Assembly: GCA_035504095.1 (NCBI GenBank)
Contig: DATJSN010000054.1
Span: forward strand, 1-11,254
Length of the DNA stretch: 11,254 nt
Direction: 5' to 3'
Source of the DNA: DATJSN01 sp035504095
Lineage (GTDB): Bacteria > Planctomycetota > Phycisphaerae > WQYP01
In this document: positions 5,857-11,254 of the stretch, one piece after another
Layout: every line of letters begins with the position of its first letter
Numbering within the stretch: the stretch's first letter is position 1
Notes under the pieces: generated by a model
Seen by the model: only the letters and a program-made list of their open reading frames with translations
The model's database searches: none
Told to the model about the DNA's origin: nothing
Program-made: the position numbers and the translations under genes

Positions 5857-8358
5857 TTATGTCGCCCCGGCGGCTTCACCAGTTCCGGCGGCGGCGGTCG
5901 CGGCTTCATCGGTCTTTTTAATTGCAGTAAAGCGCAGACTGTCTCCGTCGCGATCGATCTTGACCATCTGGGCGTCCTTGTATTCGCCGCGCAGGATCGA
6001 CTCGGAAAGCGGATCCTCCACGAACTGTTCGATGGCGCGACGCAGCGGCCGGGCGCCAAAATCGGGGTTGTAGCCCTTATCGATCAGTAAATCGTGTGCG
6101 GCCTGGGTGGTTTCCAGCTTAATGCCGCGCTCGGTGAGGCGCTTCGTCACTTTCTGAATTTCGATGTCGATAATGCGATATAGATCATCCTTGCTGAGAG
6201 GCCGGAAGATGATGGTGTCATCGAGCCGGTTGATAAATTCCGGCCGGAAGAATTTTTCAACTTCCCGCAGCAACCCTTTCTTCATGGTTTCGAACGTCTG
6301 CTCGGAATCGCGTTTACCATATCCAAAGCCCTGAATGCCGCCGCTCTTGATCAGATCGGCGCCGATGTTGCTGGTCATGACCAGGATGATGTTCTTAAAA
6401 TCGACCCGGCGGCCGACGTTGTCGGTCAGGTGGCCTTCCTCCATGATCTGCAGGAGCATGTTAAACACGTCCGGATGAGCTTTCTCAATTTCATCCAGAA
6501 GCACAACCGCGTAAGGCCGGCGGCGTATGCGTTCGGTAAGCTGGCCGCCCTCTTCATAGCCGACGTAGCCCGGAGGCGCGCCAATGAGGCGGCTGACGTT
6601 GTGCTTTTCCATGTATTCGGACATGTCGATCTGAATGAGCGACGCTTCGTTGCCGAACATGAATTCTGCGATAGCCTTGGACAAAAGCGTCTTGCCGACG
6701 CCCGACGGCCCGAGGAACAGGAACGTGCCCATCGGCCGGTTGGGGTCCTTGAGACCCGAACGCGCACGGCGGATGGAGCGGGCGACCGCCTTGATCGCGT
6801 CGTCCTGGCTGATGACTTTTCTGTGCAGCTCGGTTTCCAATTCCAGCAGCCGTGAGGCCTCGGCTTTTTCCAGGCGCGTGAGTGGAACGCCGGTCATTTT
6901 GCTAACGACTTCGGCGACGGTTTCCTCATCGACGACGCCGTCAACTTCCTTGGCCTGTTCGCGCCATTTGCGCTGTTCCTCGTCTTTTTTGCGGCGCAGC
7001 ACCTCGGCCTGATCGCGCAGTTCGGCGGCGCGTTCATAATCAGCGTTTTTAACGGCCTCGTCCTTTTCGATGCTGAGTTTCTCGATTTCGTCCTCGATCT
7101 CCGCAAGGTTCGGAGGCTTGGTCATGCTCTTGAGGCGAACGCGAGCGCCGGCCTCATCGATCACATCGATGGCCTTGTCAGGCAGGCAGCGTCCGGTGAT
7201 ATAGCGCGTGGAGAGTTCAACCGCGGCACGCAGCGCTTCTTCGGTGATCTGGACGCGATGGTGCGCTTCATAACGATCGCGCAGACCCTTGAGGATGTCG
7301 AGCGTTTCATCCTTGCTGGGCGGCTCGACGATAATGGTCTGGAAACGGCGTTCCAAAGCGCCGTCTTTTTCGACGTACTTGCGGTATTCATCGAGCGTGG
7401 TGGCGCCGATGCATTGAATTTCCCCGCGCGCCAGAGACGGCTTGAGCACGTTGCTCGCGTCGATGGCGCCTTCGGCGCCGCCGGCGCCGACAAGCGTATG
7501 AAGTTCATCGATGAACAACACCACGTTTTTGGCGCGGCGGACTTCGTTCATCACTGCTTTAATGCGTTCCTCAAACTGACCGCGATATTTGGTGCCGGCG
7601 ACCATCATGGCCAGATCGAGCACAACGATGCGTTTATCCAAAAGAATTTCCGGCACGTCGTTGGTGACGATTTTTTGAGCCAGACCTTCCACAATGGCGG
7701 TTTTGCCGACGCCGGCCTCGCCGAGCAGTACGGGATTATTTTTGGTGCGGCGGCAGAGAATTTGCACGACGCGCTCGATCTCATTGTTACGGCCGATGAC
7801 CGGATCCAGCGCTCCTTCGCGGGCAAGTTCGGTTAAATCACGGCCGAAGGAATCCAAAGCGGGCGTGCGCGATTTGGCCTTGGCTTCCTTGGTTTCAGGA
7901 GAGGTTTCGGTTTCCACACCGGCCCCGAGAAGGTTCAATACTTCTTCGCGCACTTCCTCAAGCTTAAGCCCCAGATTCATCAGCACCTGGGCAGCAACGC
8001 CATCGCGTTCACGCAGGAGACCCAGAAGCAAATGTTCAGTTCCCACGTAGTTGTGGCCGAGGTTGCGCGCCTCTTCGATGGCGTATTCGATGACTTTCTT
8101 AGCCCGCGGCGTCTGGGGCAGTTTGCCCATGGTGACCATGTCCGGACCGCTTTTGACAAGCTTTTCAACTTCCAGGCGGACTTTACGCAGATCGATGTCA
8201 AGGTTCTTCAAAACCGTTGCGCCGACGCCTGAGCCTTCCTTGACCAGACCCAGCAGGATGTGTTCGGTGCCGATGTACTCGTGGTTAAAGCGCTGGGCCT
8301 CCTGATTGGCCAAAGCCATAACCTTGCGGGCACGATCGGTAAATCTTTCGTAGGGCAT
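5857..8358 (-). CDS. clpC: ATP-dependent Clp protease ATP-binding subunit ClpC
   Basis: ClpC is a cytoplasmic AAA+ unfoldase that feeds damaged or tagged proteins to the ClpP peptidase. The 833 residues are full length. The N-domain (1-145) has two Clp_N repeats, each with a GTEHxLLGL signature (30-38 and 106-114). AAA-1 has Walker A GEAGVGKT (213-220) and Walker B VVLFIDELH (279-287). The middle domain (about 415-475) contains a UVR-like YERAAELRDQ motif (441-450), which marks ClpC rather than ClpA or ClpB. AAA-2 has GPSGVGKT (550-557), VVLLDEIEKAHPD (618-630) and sensor-2 GARPLRR (768-774). The QGFGYGK stretch (676-682) sits where the ClpP-docking loop is expected. The tail is Ala/Gly-rich. 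GGAG lies about 7 nt before the ATG. The mcsA, mcsB and ctsR partners seen in Firmicutes are absent here. It has its own promoter and terminator. Confidence 0.98.
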   Translation of the reverse strand: MPYERFTDRARKVMALANQEAQRFNHEYIGTEHILLGLVKEGSGVGATVLKNLDIDLRKVRLEVEKLVKSGPDMVTMGKLPQTPRAKKVIEYAIEEARNLGHNYVGTEHLLLGLLRERDGVAAQVLMNLGLKLEEVREEVLNLLGAGVETETSPETKEAKAKSRTPALDSFGRDLTELAREGALDPVIGRNNEIERVVQILCRRTKNNPVLLGEAGVGKTAIVEGLAQKIVTNDVPEILLDKRIVVLDLAMMVAGTKYRGQFEERIKAVMNEVRRAKNVVLFIDELHTLVGAGGAEGAIDASNVLKPSLARGEIQCIGATTLDEYRKYVEKDGALERRFQTIIVEPPSKDETLDILKGLRDRYEAHHRVQITEEALRAAVELSTRYITGRCLPDKAIDVIDEAGARVRLKSMTKPPNLAEIEDEIEKLSIEKDEAVKNADYERAAELRDQAEVLRRKKDEEQRKWREQAKEVDGVVDEETVAEVVSKMTGVPLTRLEKAEASRLLELETELHRKVISQDDAIKAVARSIRRARSGLKDPNRPMGTFLFLGPSGVGKTLLSKAIAEFMFGNEASLIQIDMSEYMEKHNVSRLIGAPPGYVGYEEGGQLTERIRRRPYAVVLLDEIEKAHPDVFNMLLQIMEEGHLTDNVGRRVDFKNIILVMTSNIGADLIKSGGIQGFGYGKRDSEQTFETMKKGLLREVEKFFRPEFINRLDDTIIFRPLSKDDLYRIIDIEIQKVTKRLTERGIKLETTQAAHDLLIDKGYNPDFGARPLRRAIEQFVEDPLSESILRGEYKDAQMVKIDRDGDSLRFTAIKKTDEAATAAAGTGEAAGAT

Positions 8359-8413
8359 GAAACGCTCCTAATGCACATGACAGACGGGGAATTTTTTTTT
8401 CCCTGCTCTTATT

Positions 8414-8443
8414 ATTGTACGGATGCGTTTAGCTCATAATCAA
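8414..8443 (-). promoter_or_regulatory. Candidate clpC promoter
   Basis: On the minus strand TTGATT (8443-8438) and TACAAT (8419-8414) stand 18 bp apart, matching consensus at 4/6 and 5/6. The start of transcription would be about 50 nt before the clpC ATG. No CIRCE or CtsR-type heat-shock operator is visible. Confidence 0.5.
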
Positions 8444-8451
8444 GCAAACGC
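8425..8451. repeat. Imperfect inverted repeat across the clpC promoter
   Basis: GCGTTTAGCT (8425-8434) and AGCAAACGC (8443-8451) are complementary apart from a single unpaired base. The repeat spans the -35 hexamer and half the spacer of the candidate clpC promoter, so it could be an operator; it could also form a hairpin at the end of the pheT transcript, though no T-tract follows. The rest of 8359-8555 holds no gene that I can see. Confidence 0.45.
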
Positions 8452-8555
8452 ACCCCCGCAAGGCACGCGGATATATCCATTATCGGCCATAAATAGCGGC
8501 AATCATCATAGGCAGGCAGATTTAAATTATCTAAAGATTTGAGCTGAAAAATGGG

Positions 8556-10598
8556 TTATACCCGTAATGTGGCTGAGAACTTTTTGCCCAGTAAATCCAC
8601 AGCCTGCTGCATCTGCTGATTCACTTCTTCGGAACGCAACGTCGCATCATTTTTGCGGAATATCAGCGTAAGCGTGAGGCTTTTTTTATCTGGGGCAATT
8701 CCTTTGCCGTGATAAGTTCCGACGAATTCGACACCTTCAAGAAATAAGAAATTTGCGTCGAGAATTGCTTTGTGGATGTCCATCCAGCGCTGCGCTTGAT
8801 CGAGAACAACGGACAAATCACGCCTGACCGCCTGAAACCGCGGCAGCGGACGTGCCTGGCGGACTGGGCAATATAACTTGCTGAGCTTGTCCCACTGGAG
8901 TTCAGCTCCAGCGACGTCATAACGCAAATCGTAAAACGATTTGATCGTGCTGAAAAAAAGACCCGCGCTTCCGATGGGGATAAGTTCGGCATGTTTTACT
9001 GAGCCGTTGATTTTGACAAATAGTTTGGCCGCAGCGCCGGTGGACAAACAGGGATCATCATGCGGTTCGCACTGGAGTTGAGCCTGAGGGTTAAGCCCGG
9101 CAAGCAACATCTCAACAGCTCCAATGACCTCGGTGAATGACTGACCGACCAAAGCCAATCGCTGTTCTTCAAAAGGCGGCTGATTTTCTTCGTCTCCTTG
9201 CTGGAAATAGATGCGGGAAATTTCGAAGAGTCGTGCATTGGGGGTTCCATTGTTCTGATTGAGCCGGCGAGCGCGCAATAAACCGGGCCAAATTGATGGA
9301 CGCAGAACATTAACCGCTTTGCGAACGGCATCGCTGACCCTGACCGGAGTCTGTTCGGCAGGCATAAACATCCGGGCTTCGTCCAAATCCACAAAACTAT
9401 AAGTAATGGCTTCATGCCATCCGCATGATGCAAGCGTTTCACGGGAGGCCCGGAGAGCCAATTCTGAATCCGACGGTGCGACAACGGCGTGGCTAACATG
9501 GTCCAAGACGGGAATATTCTGGTAACCCCAGATACGAGATATTTCCTCAATCAGATCGATTTCACGCGTAATATCGCCGCGAAAGGAAGGGACACGGCAA
9601 ACAATTTTTTCTCCGGAAAATTTTGGGGACAATTCCAGTCGTTGAAAAATGTCCAGGACAATATCGGTGGGAACTTTTACGCCAAGTATTTGCTCGATAC
9701 GCGCGAGGCGAACAGCAACCTCCAAAGATTCGTATTTGACAGAGCCGGCAGTAAGAACGCCGTCGGCTAATTCTCCGCCGGCGATTTGCAAAATCAGTTC
9801 CGCGGCACGAAGCGAGGCGAACTCCACCATCGCCGGATCGACGCCTCGTTCAAAACGCATGGAAGAATCGCTGGCCAGACTAAGACGACGCGAAGTGTTG
9901 CGGACATTCAACGGATCAAAATGCGCTGACTCCAGCAATATATCTCGCGTTTCCTGGGTCACTTCGGTAGTTTTGCCGCCCATAATGCCTGCTAAGGCAA
10001 CAGGAACCGCGGCATCGGCGATTACCAGCATGTCCGGCGTAAGTTCCTGAAGGCGTCCATCGATGGTGAGAAGTTTTTCGCCTGGTGCAGCTCGGCGAAC
10101 GATAATTTTCCCACCCTGGAGTTTATTTAAATCAAACGCATGAAGCGGCTGGCCCGTTTCCATGAGTACGTAATTAGTGACGTCAACGACATTGTTAATG
10201 CTTCTTAAACCAATCGACTCAAGCGCGTCTCTAAGCCAGACCGGAGATGGGCCGATTTTTACATTGCGAAGCACACGCGCACTGTAATAGGTGCACAAAT
10301 CGGACGCTGTAATATGTACGGAGGCGAACTTACCGGCTTTTTCTACTCCTGTCGAAAGTTTAGTTATTACGGGCATATTGAACCGCCGACGAAGCAAAGC
10401 GGCCAATTCGCGGGCAAGGCCGATATGGCTTAAACAATCGGTGCGATTGCTGGTGACCTCAACGTCCAGCACACTCGTCTCCTCGGCCTGGTGAATGTTT
10501 TCCACCACTAAACCGGCATTTATAAGGGCTTCCTGCGCCGGACCGGGTTGTATGGGCTGGTCGAGGTATTTGGCGATCCAGTTGAGGGCTATTTTCAT
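8556..10598 (-). CDS. pheT: Phenylalanine--tRNA ligase beta subunit lacking the N-terminal OB-fold domain
   Basis: PheT pairs with PheS as an alpha2-beta2 enzyme that charges tRNA-Phe; the beta chain also edits mis-charged Tyr-tRNA. The reading frame gives 680 residues from an ATG with AGAGG 6 nt upstream. Recognisable parts are the extreme N-terminus (MKIALNWIAKYLDQ, then INAGLVVENI at 26-35), the B3/B4 editing domain (about 100-275, with INNVVDVTNYVLMETGQPLHA at 134-154), the B5 domain (PSFRGDITREIDLIEEISRIWGY, 337-359), the catalytic-like core (about 370-570) and the FDX-ACB anticodon-binding domain (about 586-680). Usual bacterial PheT is near 790-800 residues. The missing 110 or so residues are the EMAPII-like tRNA-binding OB domain: residue 35 leads almost at once to LDVEVTSNRTDCLSHIGLAREL (44-65). 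The frame is continuous, so this looks native. pheS is not adjacent. Confidence 0.97.
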   Translation of the reverse strand: MKIALNWIAKYLDQPIQPGPAQEALINAGLVVENIHQAEETSVLDVEVTSNRTDCLSHIGLARELAALLRRRFNMPVITKLSTGVEKAGKFASVHITASDLCTYYSARVLRNVKIGPSPVWLRDALESIGLRSINNVVDVTNYVLMETGQPLHAFDLNKLQGGKIIVRRAAPGEKLLTIDGRLQELTPDMLVIADAAVPVALAGIMGGKTTEVTQETRDILLESAHFDPLNVRNTSRRLSLASDSSMRFERGVDPAMVEFASLRAAELILQIAGGELADGVLTAGSVKYESLEVAVRLARIEQILGVKVPTDIVLDIFQRLELSPKFSGEKIVCRVPSFRGDITREIDLIEEISRIWGYQNIPVLDHVSHAVVAPSDSELALRASRETLASCGWHEAITYSFVDLDEARMFMPAEQTPVRVSDAVRKAVNVLRPSIWPGLLRARRLNQNNGTPNARLFEISRIYFQQGDEENQPPFEEQRLALVGQSFTEVIGAVEMLLAGLNPQAQLQCEPHDDPCLSTGAAAKLFVKINGSVKHAELIPIGSAGLFFSTIKSFYDLRYDVAGAELQWDKLSKLYCPVRQARPLPRFQAVRRDLSVVLDQAQRWMDIHKAILDANFLFLEGVEFVGTYHGKGIAPDKKSLTLTLIFRKNDATLRSEEVNQQMQQAVDLLGKKFSATLRV

Positions 10599-10600
10599 TC

Positions 10601-10611
10601 AGAGCCTCTAA
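10601..10611. repeat. 11-bp inverted repeat copy next to the pheT start
   Basis: AGAGCCTCTAA is the exact reverse complement of 10770-10780. It lies 2 bp before the pheT start codon and supplies its AGAGG ribosome-binding site. Confidence 0.5.
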
Positions 10612-10705
10612 AATTCCAAAATCTATTTTTTATGGCCCGCCATGGGCGCACAGAGCCTACAATAGGCAAAATCCATGGGCAAGCATACTTATCAATCAGT
10701 CTGAC

Positions 10706-10735
10706 TTGTGAGCGGGTAAATATTCGGGCTATATT
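10706..10735 (+). promoter_or_regulatory. Candidate promoter of tRNA-Leu and smpB
   Basis: TTGTGA (10706-10711) and TATATT (10730-10735) stand 18 bp apart, matching consensus at 4/6 and 5/6, about 50 nt before the mature tRNA end. The rest of 10599-10786 holds no gene; it contains a repeated CCATGGGC (10640-10647 and 10673-10680) and a small inverted repeat GCCTA/TAGGC (10655-10667). No convincing pheT promoter was found. Confidence 0.5.
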
Positions 10736-10739
10736 ACCC
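10714..10739. repeat. Inverted repeat bracketing the tRNA-Leu -10 region
   Basis: GGGTAA (10714-10719) and TTACCC (10734-10739) are perfect complements, and allowing one bulge the arms extend by three more bases (ATA/TAT). The repeat covers most of the spacer and the -10 hexamer, so it is placed like an operator. AT-rich sequence may explain part of it. Confidence 0.35.
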
Positions 10740-10769
10740 AGAGCCCCTGACAAATCCCGGCTTATGTTG

Positions 10770-10780
10770 TTAGAGGCTCT
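10770..10780. repeat. 11-bp inverted repeat copy before tRNA-Leu
   Basis: TTAGAGGCTCT is the exact reverse complement of 10601-10611 and ends 6 bp before the mature 5' end of the tRNA. It contains the palindrome AGAGnCTCT. Confidence 0.5.
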
Positions 10781-10786
10781 TAGCAC

Positions 10787-10870
10787 GCCCGGGTGGCGAA
10801 ATTGGCAGACGCGCCAGCTTGAGGTGCTGGTGGGCGCAAGCTCTTGCAGGTTCGAATCCTGTCCCGGGCA
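10787..10870 (+). tRNA. tRNA-Leu (anticodon GAG)
   Basis: The 84-nt sequence folds as a class II tRNA. The acceptor stem is GCCCGGG (10787-10793) with CCCGGGC (10863-10869) and the discriminator base is A. The D-arm has GCG/CGC. The anticodon stem CCAGC/GCTGG encloses the loop TTGAGGT, giving anticodon GAG, which reads CUC and CUU. A long variable arm and the T-arm loop TTCGAAT follow. A class II fold, the A discriminator and the anticodon agree on leucine. CCA is not encoded and must be added afterwards. smpB begins 26 bp downstream on the same strand without an intervening terminator. Confidence 0.97.
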
Positions 10871-10895
10871 TTATTCCGCTGCGTGATCCAATCTG

Positions 10896-11254
10896 ATGAC
10901 CAAACCGCCGAAAGAAAAAAGCCTCTCCAACAAACAAGCCAGCACGCGGCACGTACCGCGGGTAGAGAATCGCCGTGCTTATCATGATTATGAAATCCTG
11001 GAAAAAGTGGAAGCGGGGATTGCATTAGTCGGCAGCGAAGTCAAAAGTGTACGACTGGGACGCGTACAACTAGCAGGGGCATTCGCGCTGATTCGCGGCA
11101 GCCGTGTGCTATTAATGGGTTGCCATATCGATCCGTATGAACAGGCCAATCAGTTTAATCACGACCCGACTCGTTCGCGTGTGCTGTTATTGCATAAGCG
11201 CGAAATCCGCCGATTGCAACAACACTTGTCAAAACAAACGGGGTCGACTCTTAT
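10896..11254 (+). CDS. smpB: SsrA-binding protein SmpB (C-terminus cut by window edge)
   Basis: SmpB binds tmRNA (SsrA) and escorts it to ribosomes stalled on broken messages, so the nascent chain is tagged for proteases such as ClpP complexes. The visible 119 residues cover most of the usual 150-160. After a basic N-terminal stretch come ENRRAYHDYEI (24-34), GSEVKSVRLGRVQL (46-59), the CHIDPYEQANQFNHDPTRSR core (76-95) and LLLHKREIRRL (97-107), all hallmarks of the SmpB beta-barrel and its RNA-binding face. The C-terminal tail, which reaches into the mRNA path, is outside the window. The Shine-Dalgarno before the ATG is poor; no other in-frame start is better. It lies 26 bp after tRNA-Leu(GAG) and is probably cotranscribed with it. 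ssrA itself is not seen in this window. Confidence 0.97.
   Translation, partial: MTKPPKEKSLSNKQASTRHVPRVENRRAYHDYEILEKVEAGIALVGSEVKSVRLGRVQLAGAFALIRGSRVLLMGCHIDPYEQANQFNHDPTRSRVLLLHKREIRRLQQHLSKQTGSTL

Noticed and set aside
5198..6073. Long plus-strand open frame (291 codons)
   Set aside because: It lies antisense across the SPFH start and the clpC end, runs through the terminator hairpin and shows no family motif, while the minus-strand genes are unmistakable.
7258..7836. Plus-strand open frame (192 codons)
   Set aside because: It is antisense to the first ATPase domain of clpC; such frames are expected opposite GC-biased conserved genes.
8469..8478. Palindrome GGATATATCC between pheT and clpC
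   Set aside because: It is short, AT-centred and upstream of the promoter elements, so it is likely chance.
10787..10870. tRNA-Leu as an integration (att) site
   Set aside because: There is no integrase, no repeated tRNA 3' end in the window and a housekeeping gene follows directly.

Overview
The window is bacterial chromosome and mostly housekeeping. The best guess at the source is a member of the Planctomycetota, possibly the Phycisphaerae. That rests on the character of the ClpC protein, the short PheT, the SPFH-GYF protein and the mix of short accessory genes, all judged from memory of these families rather than a database search. Both ends cut a gene: an exported protein at the left and smpB at the right.

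Layout. Positions 1-842 (minus) hold most of an exported protein with a putative lysozyme-like domain. A divergent 192-bp spacer leads to a membrane isoprenylcysteine-carboxyl-methyltransferase-family protein (1035-1610, plus) and then a four-helix-bundle (S23/IVP family) protein (1654-2148, plus). The latter is bracketed by AT-rich inverted repeats and converges on purF. From 2183 to 10598 everything lies on the minus strand. Read in transcription order it is pheT (lacking the usual OB-fold tRNA-binding domain), clpC, an SPFH-GYF_2 protein, a secreted coiled-coil protein of unknown function, and purF. At the right, tRNA-Leu(GAG) and smpB run on the plus strand, divergent from pheT.

How the genes relate. 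The minus-strand genes do not look like one operon. clpC has its own candidate promoter and is followed by a convincing intrinsic terminator. The coiled-coil gene and purF each have a perfect TATAAT -10 box upstream. ClpC (protein quality control), SmpB (trans-translation) and the SPFH protein (membrane-stress type by analogy with B. subtilis YdjI) all have stress links, but the sequence does not show that they work together. PurF starts purine synthesis, and PheT and the tRNA serve translation.

Unexplained structure worth attention: the inverted-repeat-bounded four-helix-bundle cassette, the domain-depleted PheT, a perfect palindrome exactly between the -35 and -10 of the purF promoter, and the SPFH/coiled-coil gene pair. 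I found no CRISPR array, transposase, prophage gene or obvious new defence system.
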